DNA of 64,000 nt from the NCBI GenBank assembly GCA_016125255.1, contig WGMD01000015.1:31396-95395 (forward strand), in the 5' to 3' direction. The position numbers were made by a program, and so were the translations under genes. How positions within the stretch are numbered: the first letter of the stretch is position 1; every line of letters begins with the position of its first letter. The notes beneath the pieces were generated by a model that was not told where the DNA came from, did not search any database, and saw only the letters and a list, made by a program, of their open reading frames with translations. The DNA is from Planctomycetota bacterium. Lineage in GTDB: Bacteria > Planctomycetota > Phycisphaerae > Phycisphaerales > Zrk34. Below are positions 25,297 through 34,012 of the stretch, in pieces.

Positions 25297-26166
25297 ATGG
25301 TGAACGTGTGCGGACTGCGGGTGGCGGCGTGTGGGTGGATGATCGTGATCGCGATGCTCCTGGTCGGCGGGTGCAAGTCGATGGAGTCGATGCTCGGCTC
25401 TCAGAAGCCGTCCGCCTCCGTGCAGGATGTGCATTTTTCCAATCTGAGCATGGATCACGTCGATGTCGTCTTCGATGTGAAGATTGACAACCCCTACAGT
25501 CTGCCGCTCCCGCTGGTCGATCTCGATTACGCCCTGGCCAGCGGCGACAGCCCCTTCCTCGACGGCAAGGCCGACGTCGGCGGAACGGTCCCCGCCAACG
25601 GGTCGCGCACCGTGCAGCTTCCGGCGACGATCTCGTTCACTAAGCTCCTCAGCGCCGTCAAGAACGTCAAGCCCGGCTCGCTCGTGCCGTACAAAGCGCA
25701 GCTCAACCTCAAGGCCGACGCGCCTGTCGTCGGTCCGATGACGCTGCCGATCTCCAAGAGCGGCGAAGTTCCCGTGCCGGCCGTCCCGCAGGTCGAACTG
25801 GCGGGCGTCGAATGGAAGAATCTTTCGCTGACCAGCGCCGCCGCCGTACTCAAACTCAACGTCACCAACACCAACGCCTTCCCCGTCGATCTGAGCCGCA
25901 TGGGCTACGAACTGTCGCTCGCCGGCAAGTCGGTGGTCAACACCACGATCGAAGACGCCACCAGCTTCAAGTCCAACGAAAAACAGGAATTGTCCATCCC
26001 CGTGTCCTTCTCGCCGGCCAACCTCGGCATCGCCGCGTTCAACTTGCTGCGCGGCAAGGGATCGGCCTACGAACTTTCGGGCGCGATGGACCTCAAAACC
26101 CCCTTCGGTTCGTTCAACACCCCGTTCCACCGCACGGGACAGACCACCTTCAAGCAGCCCGGTTGA
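25297..26166 (+). CDS. LEA14-like (WHy-domain) lipoprotein
   Basis: The start is ATG 25297 with GGGAG just upstream, giving 289 residues. The signal peptide ends in lipobox VGGC. Two LEA14/WHy-like beta domains follow, shown by VDVVFDVKIDNPYSLPLPLV and AAVLKLNVTNTNAFPVDLSR, the second with the typical NPN-like NTNAFPV motif. WHy proteins are linked to desiccation and stress tolerance; here it is probably anchored in a periplasmic membrane face. It stands 63 bp before the MscS gene, consistent with an envelope-stress cluster. Confidence 0.75.
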   Translation: MVNVCGLRVAACGWMIVIAMLLVGGCKSMESMLGSQKPSASVQDVHFSNLSMDHVDVVFDVKIDNPYSLPLPLVDLDYALASGDSPFLDGKADVGGTVPANGSRTVQLPATISFTKLLSAVKNVKPGSLVPYKAQLNLKADAPVVGPMTLPISKSGEVPVPAVPQVELAGVEWKNLSLTSAAAVLKLNVTNTNAFPVDLSRMGYELSLAGKSVVNTTIEDATSFKSNEKQELSIPVSFSPANLGIAAFNLLRGKGSAYELSGAMDLKTPFGSFNTPFHRTGQTTFKQPG

Positions 26167-26229
26167 TGCGCGTCCGACGGCGCGGTGGCGCCGATTCGTC
26201 GCTGACCAGAAAAACGAAAGTAACGACCC

Positions 26230-27063
26230 ATGCCCGAAAACAGCGATAAGTTGTGGCTCGTGATCAATACGTACCTGGTACCCGCAGTCACCGCGCTGCT
26301 CATCGCCTTCATCGGCTATCTCGCCGCCGGCTGGGCCAACCGCATGGTCTACGCCTCCTGTCAGCGCGCCCGGATCGACGAGACGCTCGCCAAATTCTTC
26401 TCGCGCATGGCGCGATGGGCGGTGCTGCTGGTCACCGGGCTCTTCGTGCTGGGGAAATTCGGCATCGAAACCGCCAGCTTCGCCGTCGTCCTCGGAGCTG
26501 CCGGCCTCGCTATCGGCCTGGCCTTTCAGGGCACGCTCTCCAACTTCGCCGCCGGCATCATGCTCCTGATCTTCCGCCCCTTCAAGGTCGGCGACGTCGT
26601 CAACGTCAATGGCCAGCTCGGCAAGGTCAACGAAATCGAGCTGTTCACCACATCGCTCGACACCCCCGACAATCGCCGCATCATCATGCCCAACAGCGCC
26701 ATCTTCGGCAACACCATCGAGAACATCACGCACCATCCGCACCGTCGGGCGGATGTGGCTGTCGGCGTGGACTACTCGGCGGACATCGACAAGACGCGCG
26801 AAGTGCTCAATGCCGCCGCCGCGTCGGTACCGGGCAGACTCGATGAACCCGCCCCGGCCGTGATCCTGCTGGACCTCGGCGCCTCGTCGATCAACTGGTC
26901 CGTGCGCGTCTGGGCGCCGGCGGCGGATTTCATGACCGTCAAGGAAGCCGCCACGCGCGCCGTCAAGATGCACCTCGACGAAGCGGGCATCGGCATCCCG
27001 TTCCCGCAGATGGATGTGCATCTGGACGGTTCGCTGATCAAGTCCGAGTCATCGAAGGCGTGA
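26230..27063 (+). CDS. mscS: Small-conductance mechanosensitive channel (MscS family)
   Basis: 277 residues, close to E. coli MscS in length. Three hydrophobic helices occupy about residues 10-110. The pore helix has the Gly/Ala pattern GAAGLAIGLAFQGTLSNFAAG, followed by IFRPFKVGDVVNVNG and the beta domain with NRRIIMPNSAIFGN. The C-terminal alpha/beta vestibule is complete (GIGIPFPQMDVHL). It opens under membrane tension to release solutes in hypo-osmotic shock. The ribosome site is weak. It may be co-transcribed with the LEA14-like gene. Confidence 0.92.
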   Translation: MPENSDKLWLVINTYLVPAVTALLIAFIGYLAAGWANRMVYASCQRARIDETLAKFFSRMARWAVLLVTGLFVLGKFGIETASFAVVLGAAGLAIGLAFQGTLSNFAAGIMLLIFRPFKVGDVVNVNGQLGKVNEIELFTTSLDTPDNRRIIMPNSAIFGNTIENITHHPHRRADVAVGVDYSADIDKTREVLNAAAASVPGRLDEPAPAVILLDLGASSINWSVRVWAPAADFMTVKEAATRAVKMHLDEAGIGIPFPQMDVHLDGSLIKSESSKA

Positions 27064-27190
27064 CCCGGTCGGCGGTTGGATCAAACGCCGCGGCGGAGAA
27101 TCTGCGGATTCCGTGGATGCATGCGTAACCGTCCTCCCGGCACGTGAATCACAAGCCAAGCCGGCCCGGCGCCGCGCTTGGAGACGCGCT

Positions 27191-28471
27191 GTGAACACGA
27201 CTGGGGTCACCCTGCTGCGAAGACTCGGTCCGCCGACGATGATCGTCATGCTCGCCATCGCCGGTTGCAAGGATAAATCCAATCAATACGTCGCGCCGCC
27301 GCCGCCGGCGGTGACGGTCTCGCAGCCCGTCGAGCGCGATCTGCGCGACTTCTGGGAATTCACCGGAACCACCGCCGCCATCGAAAGCGTCGAAGTCCGC
27401 GCCCGCGTCAAGGGGTTCATCGACAAGGTCAACTTCGAGCCCGACTCGCTCGTCAAAGCCGGTCAGATGCTCTACACCATCGATCCGCGCCCGTTCAAGG
27501 CCCAGCTTGAGCAGGTCACCGCCGACGTCGACCGCAAACAGGCGGCCCTCGATCTGGCGCAGGTCAACTACGATCGCATCAAGAGCATGTTCGACAAGCA
27601 GGCCGCCAGCGATCTGGAGGTCCGTCAGTACAAGGCGAATTTCGACATGGCCAAAGCGGACCTGTCGCTCGCCAAGGCGCAGCTCGATACGGCGCAGCTC
27701 GATCTGGACTGGTCGCAGGTCCGCGCGCCCATCGACGGGCGCATCAGCCGCAATCTCGTCGATCAGGGCGCGCTCGTCGGCGCCGATGGTCCGACGCTGC
27801 TGGCGACTGTCCGCAATGATACGCGCATCTACGTTTACTTCAACGCCTCGGAAACCGATGTGCTCGAGTTTCTGCGCATGCACCCCAAAGCCCGCGAGCA
27901 GAGCGCCGCGGAGCGCGAAGCGGGGCGCACGGTTTACATGGGCCTCTCCGATGAAGACGGCTATCCGCGCGAGGGGCAGATCGAGTCGGCCGACAACGCC
28001 ATCGATGCGAACACCGGGACGCTCCTGCTTCGCGCGGTCTTTGACAATCCCGACCGGCGCATCTCCCCGGGCATGTTCGCACGCGTACGCATTCCGCGCA
28101 CCGAGGGCCGCTCGCTGCTCGTGCCGGATCTGGCCGTCGCATTCGATCAGCGCGGCAACTACGTGCTCGTCGTCGATGCGCAAAACAAGGTCGATCGACG
28201 CGATGTGACGGTCGGCCCCGTCGTCGAGGGCTTTCGCCGCATCGAGTCGGGGTTGAGCACCGATGACTGGGTCGTCGTCAACGGCCTTCAGCGCGCCCGC
28301 CCCGGCGCCGCGGTCAGCCCTGAAAAGAAACCCATGGAGGTCGTGCTTCCGCCGTCCTCGCTCGCCCCGGACGTCCCCGCGCGGACGCAGACGCCCGCCG
28401 CGACACCCGCTGACAATCCCGCTTCGCCCGACACAACCGACCAGCCCGCCGCACCGGCAGATCCCAGGTGA
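27191..28471 (+). CDS. RND efflux periplasmic adaptor (membrane fusion lipoprotein)
   Basis: A GTG start at 27191 with GGAG at 27180-27183 gives 426 residues and places Cys26 in the lipobox AIAGC. The adaptor has the lipoyl/hairpin region (ARVKGFIDKVNFEPDSLVKAG, then a coiled-coil around residues 95-150), a beta-barrel (VRAPIDGRISRNLVDQGALVG) and a Pro-rich C-terminal tail. It links the inner-membrane pump to an outer-membrane channel. The RND permease gene starts 7 bp later. No TolC-like gene or regulator adjoins the pair. Confidence 0.9.
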   Translation: MNTTGVTLLRRLGPPTMIVMLAIAGCKDKSNQYVAPPPPAVTVSQPVERDLRDFWEFTGTTAAIESVEVRARVKGFIDKVNFEPDSLVKAGQMLYTIDPRPFKAQLEQVTADVDRKQAALDLAQVNYDRIKSMFDKQAASDLEVRQYKANFDMAKADLSLAKAQLDTAQLDLDWSQVRAPIDGRISRNLVDQGALVGADGPTLLATVRNDTRIYVYFNASETDVLEFLRMHPKAREQSAAEREAGRTVYMGLSDEDGYPREGQIESADNAIDANTGTLLLRAVFDNPDRRISPGMFARVRIPRTEGRSLLVPDLAVAFDQRGNYVLVVDAQNKVDRRDVTVGPVVEGFRRIESGLSTDDWVVVNGLQRARPGAAVSPEKKPMEVVLPPSSLAPDVPARTQTPAATPADNPASPDTTDQPAAPADPR

Positions 28472-28478
28472 ATCCTCG

Positions 28479-31400
28479 ATGTTCAGTCGCTTTTTTATCC
28501 GACGGCCGGTTTTCGCCACGGTGCTTTCAATCCTCATCGTGCTCGCGGGACTGGTTTCGTATTTCAATCTTCCCGTCGCAAAATACCCCGACATCACGCC
28601 TCCCGTCGTGCACGTCGCGGCAACCTATCCCGGCGCCAGCGCCCAGGTCATCGCCGACACCGTCGCCACACCCATCGAGGAGCAGGTCAACGGCGTCGAC
28701 GGCATGATGTACATGTCCAGCACCAGCGCCTCCGACGGAAGCTACTCATTGGACGTGACCTTTCGGCTGGGCGTGGACCCCGACATCGCCGCGGTCCTCG
28801 TACAGAACCGCGTCAACGCCGCCGAGCCGCGCTTGCCGGAGGAAGTGACCCGGCAAGGCATCACGACGATGAAGCAGTCGACGAACATGGTCGCAGTCAT
28901 CAGCGTGTACTCGCCCGATGCGCGATACAACGACCTGTTCCTCGCCAACTACGTCATGCTCAACATCAACGATGAGCTGAAGCGCATTCCCGGCGTGGGC
29001 GATACGCGTGTCGTGCCCGCCAAGGACTACGGCATGCGCATCTGGCTCGATCCCAATCAACTCAAGGCCCGCAATCTGACGACGGCCGAGGTCGTCGCGG
29101 CGCTGCGCGAGCAGAACGTGCAGGTCGCCGCGGGGCAGATCGGTCAGCCCCCCGTGCCCAAAGGACAGGTCTATCAGTACACCGTCACGACGCTGGGGCG
29201 GCTCAGCGATGTGAGCCAGTTCCAGAACGTCATCGTCAAGACCAACGCCGACGGCGCCATCACACGGCTCTCCGACGTCGCGCGCGTCGAACTGGGCGCC
29301 AAGAACTACGACACCACCGCGCAGCGCAACGGGCAGCCCAGTGCGGTGATCATCACGTACCAGTCCCCCGGCGCCAACGCCGTCGAAGTTGCCCATCTGA
29401 TTCGCATGGCGATGGAGCAGATGAAAGGGTCCTTCCCGCCGGGGCTCGATTACGAGGTGATTTACGACACGAGCCAGTTCGTGACGTCTTCGCTGGATGA
29501 GGTGTACAAGACGCTTTACGAGGCGGTGGCGCTGGTGGTGCTGGTCGTGCTCGTGTTTTTGCAGAACTGGCGCGCGACGCTGATTCCCATCATCACGATT
29601 CCCGTTTCGCTCATCGGCACGTTTTTCATCATGGACCTGCTCGGTTTTTCGATCAACACGCTGACGCTCTTCGGGCTGGTGCTGGCGATCGGGATCGTGG
29701 TCGATGACGCGATTGTCGTCGTCGAAAACGTCGAGCGGAACATGGCGGGGGGGAAGGTCAAGCCGCGCGATGCGACGGAGCGGGCGATGGGCGAGGTGAC
29801 GAGCCCGATCATCGCGACGTCGCTGGTGCTCATGGCGGTGTTCGGTCCGACGGCGACGATGCCGGGCATCAGCGGTCAGTTGTACAAGCAGTTCGCGCTG
29901 ACCATCGCCGTGAGCACGGCGTTCAGCGCGCTCAACGCGCTGACGCTCAGCCCGGCGATGTGCGCCGTGTTCCTCAAGGCGCACGATGAGCACCACCAAG
30001 GCAACTTCTTCACGCGCGCTTTCAATGCGGCCTTCGACCGGGTGACGCGCGTGTATCACGGGTTGGTGGCGCTGACGACGCGCAGCGCGATGGTGGTCGT
30101 CACGCTGGGGGTGATGGCGGGATTGCTGGGCGCGACGGCCTGGTCGGTGTCGCATGTGCCGACGGGTTTCGTGCCGCAGGAGGATCTGGGGTTTGTCGTG
30201 GTGAACATCCAGCTTCCTGATGCGGCATCGCAGGAGCGCACGCAGGCGGTGCTCGATCAGGTCAACAAGATCGTGCTCGATAGCGAGGGCGCGACGGGGG
30301 CGACGGCGCTGGCGGGGTTCTCGGTGATCAGCGGCAACGGGTCGAACTACGGGACGGTGTTCGTGACGCTCAAACCCTGGGAGGAGCGCAAGTCCGCCGC
30401 GCTTTCCATTGACGGGATCATCGGCGCGTATCAGCGGCGATTCGCCTCGATTCAGGAGGCGGCGATCTTCGCGTTCAGTCTGCCGGCGATCGACGGGCTG
30501 GGCAACGCCAGCGGATTCGATCTGCGGCTTCAGGACAAGGCGGGGCTCGGACGCGTGACGATGGAGCAGGTCGCCAACGAGATGGCGGCGGCGGCGAACA
30601 GCCAGTCTCGGCTTCGCAATACCTTCACGACGTACCGCGCGTTCGTGCCGCAGGTGTTCGTCGACATCGACCGCACGAAGGTCAAGCGGATGAACATCCC
30701 GCTTCAGACCGTGTTCGACACGATGCAGTCATATCTGGGTTCGACCTACGTCAACGACTTCAACAAGTTCGGCAAAACATATCAGGTCAGCGTGCAGGCG
30801 GAGGCGGCGTTTCGCTCGAGCGTGGATGACATTGCGCGGCTGGATGTGCGCAACCTGGACGGGAACATGATTCCGCTGGGGACGCTGGCGAAGGTCGAAA
30901 AGTCGCTGGGTGCGGAGCGGATTCAGCGTTACAACCTGTACCCCGCCGCGACGCTCAACGGCGAGCCGGCGCCGGGCGTCAGTTCGGGACAGTCGCTGGC
31001 GATCATGGAGCAGATGGCGGGGGACAAACTGCCGCCGGGGATGGGTTATGCGTGGACCGGGATGAGCTTTCAGGAGAAGTCGGCGGGCGGACAGGCGGGA
31101 CTGCTGTTCGTGCTGGCGATCGTGACGGTGTTTTTGATTCTGGCGGCTCAGTATGAAAGCTGGACGACGCCGCTGGCGGTGATTATTTCGATACCGCTGT
31201 CAGTGCTGGGGGCGATGCTGTTTCTGATGTGGCGTGGGATGGACAACAACGTGTTCACACAGGTGGGGTTGATCCTGCTGGTCGGTCTGGCGGCGAAGAA
31301 CGCGATTCTGATCGTCGAATTCGCGCGGGAGGCGAGATTGCGCGGAGCGAGTCTGCATGAGGCGGCGCTGGAGGCGACGAGCTTGCGGTTCCGGCCGATT

Positions 31401-31616
31401 CTGATGACGAGCTTCGCGTTCATTCTCGGTTGCGTGCCGCTGATGCTTGCAAGCGGCGCCGGTGCGAACGGGCGACAGGCGATCGGCACCGCGGTCGTCG
31501 GCGGCATGCTGCTGGGGACGATGCTGACGCTGGTGTTCACGCCGGTGTTGTATGTGGGGATTCAGACCGTGGCGGAGAGGTTCAGGCCGGTGGTGGTGAA
31601 AGAGGAATCGCAATAA
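28479..31616 (+). CDS. RND multidrug efflux permease (AcrB/HAE1 family)
   Basis: The start is ATG 28479, eight bases after the adaptor stop; the frame continues upstream but that part overlaps the adaptor. 1045 residues, standard for HAE1 pumps. It starts MFSRFFIRRPVFATVLSIL, has the proton-relay helix region GIVVDDAIVVVENVERNM, the large periplasmic loops, and the second membrane bundle (LIVEFAREARLRGASLHEAA, FRPILMTSFAFILGCVPLM). The Asp-Asp pair VVDDAIV on helix 4 needed for proton coupling is present. It exports hydrophobic compounds using the proton gradient. Confidence 0.94.
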   Translation: MFSRFFIRRPVFATVLSILIVLAGLVSYFNLPVAKYPDITPPVVHVAATYPGASAQVIADTVATPIEEQVNGVDGMMYMSSTSASDGSYSLDVTFRLGVDPDIAAVLVQNRVNAAEPRLPEEVTRQGITTMKQSTNMVAVISVYSPDARYNDLFLANYVMLNINDELKRIPGVGDTRVVPAKDYGMRIWLDPNQLKARNLTTAEVVAALREQNVQVAAGQIGQPPVPKGQVYQYTVTTLGRLSDVSQFQNVIVKTNADGAITRLSDVARVELGAKNYDTTAQRNGQPSAVIITYQSPGANAVEVAHLIRMAMEQMKGSFPPGLDYEVIYDTSQFVTSSLDEVYKTLYEAVALVVLVVLVFLQNWRATLIPIITIPVSLIGTFFIMDLLGFSINTLTLFGLVLAIGIVVDDAIVVVENVERNMAGGKVKPRDATERAMGEVTSPIIATSLVLMAVFGPTATMPGISGQLYKQFALTIAVSTAFSALNALTLSPAMCAVFLKAHDEHHQGNFFTRAFNAAFDRVTRVYHGLVALTTRSAMVVVTLGVMAGLLGATAWSVSHVPTGFVPQEDLGFVVVNIQLPDAASQERTQAVLDQVNKIVLDSEGATGATALAGFSVISGNGSNYGTVFVTLKPWEERKSAALSIDGIIGAYQRRFASIQEAAIFAFSLPAIDGLGNASGFDLRLQDKAGLGRVTMEQVANEMAAAANSQSRLRNTFTTYRAFVPQVFVDIDRTKVKRMNIPLQTVFDTMQSYLGSTYVNDFNKFGKTYQVSVQAEAAFRSSVDDIARLDVRNLDGNMIPLGTLAKVEKSLGAERIQRYNLYPAATLNGEPAPGVSSGQSLAIMEQMAGDKLPPGMGYAWTGMSFQEKSAGGQAGLLFVLAIVTVFLILAAQYESWTTPLAVIISIPLSVLGAMLFLMWRGMDNNVFTQVGLILLVGLAAKNAILIVEFAREARLRGASLHEAALEATSLRFRPILMTSFAFILGCVPLMLASGAGANGRQAIGTAVVGGMLLGTMLTLVFTPVLYVGIQTVAERFRPVVVKEESQ

Positions 31617-31625
31617 GAAGAAGCG

Positions 31626-31651
31626 CCGGGCGTTGCCCGGCCGCTAAACGG
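31626..31651. repeat. REP-like palindrome, TTTAGCG class (reverse orientation)
   Basis: CCGGGC-GTT-GCCCGG (31626-31640) is followed by CCGCTAAACGG, the reverse complement of the TTTAGCG core seen at 2613 and 3977. Confidence 0.55.
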
Positions 31652-31681
31652 GGAATCGGGGGATGTGCAAATTTCGATATT

Positions 31682-31716
31682 CCCACTCCGCACTCGGCAT
31701 TCCCCACTCCGCACTC
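31682..31716. repeat. Two direct 14-bp repeats, period 21
   Basis: CCCACTCCGCACTC occurs at 31682-31695 and 31703-31716 in the short gap before the zinc-ribbon gene stop. Confidence 0.6.
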
Positions 31717-32464
31717 ACTTGATGCCCATGGCTTCCTTCATGGGCTTGGCGAGATACAGAATGCGGGTGCAGCTTGTGCAGCGGACGATGTCGTCCTGCG
31801 TGACGAGCTTGTTGACGGCTTCGACGGGGATCGACATATAACAACCGCCGCAGTTGTATTCCATGCGGCGGGGGTCATCCTGCTCGACGGGGGCCATGGC
31901 TTCGCCGTCCATGTCGTCGGCGAGTTTCTCGAAGACGGCGAGTGTGGCGGGGGGGACCTGGTTTGCGGCTTCGGTGCGCTTGGCCTTCAGTGCGTCCAGT
32001 TCGGTGCTCACCTCGGCGGTGCGGGCGGCGAGCTCTTTCTCGGCGAGGCCTTTGATTTTCTGCTGCTCCGCGACCTGCGTCTTGAGCTGCTCCATGCGTG
32101 CGGCAAGCTTGTCCGCCTCGCCGAGCAGTTGCAGGGCGCGTTCCTCGACTTTGGACTTGTCGGCCTTGAGCGTGTTGACCTCGACGAGGAATGCGGAGTA
32201 TTCCTTGTTGGTCTTGGAGTTGTTCATCTGTTCGCGGATTTTGTTGATGCGTTCTTCGATGCCTTTGACGTCGGACTCGAGGTTCGCTTCGGACGCCTGG
32301 GCATGGCGATGCTGATCGGAGATCTCGGCGAGTTGCTTGGTGAGCGTGTCGAGCTTGAGCGTCTGGGCACGCAGGTGGGCGCGGGCGCCGTCGAGTCGGC
32401 TTTCGAGGCCGCGAACCTGTTGGTCCACGAGATACAGGGCATGCAGGGCTTCGTATTTGCTCAT
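31715..32464 (-). CDS. Coiled-coil protein with C-terminal C4 zinc ribbon
   Basis: The start is ATG 32464 with GGAG upstream, giving 249 residues. Residues 5-175 are a long charged coiled-coil hairpin (VRGLESRLDGARAHL ... AEQQKIKGLAEKELAARTAE). The C-terminus has two CxxC knuckles, YNCGGCYM and VRCTSCTRILY. This is the widespread C4-type zinc-ribbon family (COG1579-like, including chlamydial CdsZ). Its precise role is not settled; CdsZ-type proteins have been linked to flagellar or type III assembly, which is only suggestive here. A TTGGCG-N17-TATAGT promoter lies upstream. Confidence 0.82.
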   Translation of the reverse strand: MSKYEALHALYLVDQQVRGLESRLDGARAHLRAQTLKLDTLTKQLAEISDQHRHAQASEANLESDVKGIEERINKIREQMNNSKTNKEYSAFLVEVNTLKADKSKVEERALQLLGEADKLAARMEQLKTQVAEQQKIKGLAEKELAARTAEVSTELDALKAKRTEAANQVPPATLAVFEKLADDMDGEAMAPVEQDDPRRMEYNCGGCYMSIPVEAVNKLVTQDDIVRCTSCTRILYLAKPMKEAMGIK

Positions 32465-32495
32465 TTCGCTGCGGTCTCCAAGCGGCAAGCCATCC

Positions 32496-32524
32496 ACTAT
32501 ACCATAGCGCGCCGCCGCCGCCAA
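32496..32524 (-). promoter_or_regulatory. Promoter of the zinc-ribbon gene
   Basis: On the minus strand TTGGCG (32519-32524) is 17 bp before TATAGT (32496-32501). Confidence 0.55.
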
Positions 32525-32563
32525 TCGCCACCGGCTCCGGTGTCGGCGCGGCCGCGGCGCGTG

Positions 32564-32592
32564 TGGCGACCGGGGGAGGGGGGGCATATACT
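32564..32592 (+). promoter_or_regulatory. Candidate promoter of the 249-residue gene
   Basis: TATACT at 32587-32592 with a weak TGGCGA -35 at 32564-32569, spacing 17. The rest of the 210-bp divergent gap is GC-rich and shows no gene. Confidence 0.4.
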
Positions 32593-32675
32593 GCCAGCGC
32601 TATCAACCGGTGGACGCGGCGAAGGTCGTCTGCGAACGCCGCCTTTTTCGGTGCGGACTGCGATAAGGAAGAACC

Positions 32676-33425
32676 ATGGCCACCAGCTTCGGCGCCCTTT
32701 GCACCGATTTTTACGTCAATCAGAAACTCGCGGTCAAGATGGACCTGCCCGCCGATCGCGAAACCATCCTGCACATGTTCGACCGCGTCCGCGCCGACCA
32801 GCCCGGCATGAAGCGCTTCCGCCGTTTTTCCGATGAGTTGTCGCTCGAATCAAGTCGGCGCGACGGGTCGTACCAGTGGCTGGCCCTGCGACAGAACTCC
32901 ATCCGGGCCGGTCACGTCAATCCCGATTCGCTGGAGCAGGCATATGATCTGCATAAGCTGATCCTGCGGATCGCGCCGTACAACCTGACGATCAGCCCGC
33001 TGGACATCGACTGCCAGGAAGTGATGTTCGGGTTCGACCTGGAGGCCAAGGACAATCAGCACGAGATCATCTATGACGCGTTGTATGCCGATTCGCCCTT
33101 GGGGGCGCTGCTGGATTGCGGGCCCGAGGCGCGGCCGATCGATGCGCAGCCGATCTTCGGCGTGACGCTCAACGAGCGCTGCGATCTGCAGGCGTATTTT
33201 GAAGTCAAGGCCCTGACGAGCCAGTCGCAGATTCGCCACAACAAATACCGCCCCGAGCCGATCAGCATTCTGCTGACCGTTCGCAAAATCGGGCCGGTCG
33301 ACAGCCCCGATGATTTGATCGCCAATTTCGAGATGCTGCGTCATCACGCCGAACGCCTCGCCACCGAGCGCCTCGTTCCCGACCTGCTCACGCCGATCAG
33401 CCGGGCGATCACGTCTAGCCCGTAA
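32676..33425 (+). CDS. Conserved-looking hypothetical protein, 249 residues
   Basis: Not recognised. ATG 32676 has AAGGAAG upstream. The protein is soluble, without signal peptide or membrane segment. It appears to have two halves: KMDLPADRETILHMFDRVRA with RRFSDELSLESSRRDGSYQW, then YNLTISPLDIDCQEVMFGFD and FGVTLNERCDLQAYFEVKAL. The second part, with alternating hydrophobic strands, looks like a beta-rich domain. It is divergent from the zinc-ribbon gene and 143 bp before gcvH; context does not suggest a function. Confidence 0.72.
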   Translation: MATSFGALCTDFYVNQKLAVKMDLPADRETILHMFDRVRADQPGMKRFRRFSDELSLESSRRDGSYQWLALRQNSIRAGHVNPDSLEQAYDLHKLILRIAPYNLTISPLDIDCQEVMFGFDLEAKDNQHEIIYDALYADSPLGALLDCGPEARPIDAQPIFGVTLNERCDLQAYFEVKALTSQSQIRHNKYRPEPISILLTVRKIGPVDSPDDLIANFEMLRHHAERLATERLVPDLLTPISRAITSSP

Positions 33426-33442
33426 AACAGCTCACAGCGGGC

Positions 33443-33494
33443 AGGCGTCAGGCGTCGGCAAAAGCTGATGGCTGACACCCGATATCTGACGCCT
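33443..33494. repeat. Inverted repeat in the gap before gcvH
   Basis: AGGCGTCAG (33443-33451) is perfectly complementary to CTGACGCCT (33486-33494), with TGATGGCTGACAC inside. It looks like an intergenic repeat rather than a U-tailed terminator. Confidence 0.45.
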
Positions 33495-33501
33495 CTCGCC
33501 C

Positions 33502-33529
33502 TTGTCCATTGGCGCGGATTTCGTAAGAT
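33502..33529 (+). promoter_or_regulatory. Candidate gcvH promoter
   Basis: TTGTCC (33502-33507), a 16-bp gap, then TAAGAT (33524-33529). The start codon is 40 bp downstream with its own GGAG. Confidence 0.4.
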
Positions 33530-33568
33530 ACCCGGCTGTCCCGCCCTTTTTCATTGGAGTGACAGACC

Positions 33569-33952
33569 ATGTCCGTCCCCGCCGACTGCCGGTTTCTGGA
33601 AACGCACGAGTGGCACAAAGCCAATGGTAATCTTGTGACGATCGGCATCAGCCGCTTCGCCGTCGATGAACTGACCGATGTGACGTATGTCGAACTGCCG
33701 AAGGTCGGCAAGGTTGTCAAGGCCGGCGACAGCATCGGCGAAATCGAGTCGGTGAAGGCGACCAGTGAACTGTACACGGGCGTGGGCGGCAAGATCGTCG
33801 AAGTCAATCACGCGGCCGGTGAAGACCCGGCCGTGATCAACAACGATCCGTTCGGCGAGGGCTGGATTGTCAAGATCGAAGCGTCGAACCCGGGGGAACT
33901 GCAAAAGCTGCTTGACGCCAAGGCGTACGAAGCCAAGTTCCCCTCCGCCTGA
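33569..33952 (+). CDS. gcvH: Glycine cleavage system H protein
   Basis: 127 residues, the usual size. The lipoyl-domain fold carries the lipoyl-lysine Lys63 in EIESVKATSEL, with THEWHK at the N-terminus and VNHAAGEDPAVINNDPFGEGW in the second half. It shuttles the aminomethyl group from the P protein to the T and L proteins. No gcvT or gcvP is adjacent, so the gene is separate from the rest of the system in this window. GGAG precedes the ATG. Confidence 0.94.
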   Translation: MSVPADCRFLETHEWHKANGNLVTIGISRFAVDELTDVTYVELPKVGKVVKAGDSIGEIESVKATSELYTGVGGKIVEVNHAAGEDPAVINNDPFGEGWIVKIEASNPGELQKLLDAKAYEAKFPSA

Positions 33953-34012
33953 TCGGCGAAAACGCGAGGCACGAAACCCGAAACTCCAAATCCGGGCATG
34001 GAGCTTTTCTTG

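Noticed and set aside
23394..27021. Two long antisense frames opposite the DUF11, LEA14-like and MscS genes
   Set aside because: They oppose genes with signal peptides, ribosome sites and known domains; their own sequences are low-complexity.
28263..28478. 72-codon upstream extension of the RND permease
   Set aside because: It overlaps the adaptor coding region in another frame; MFSRFFIRRPVF is the family-typical N-terminus.
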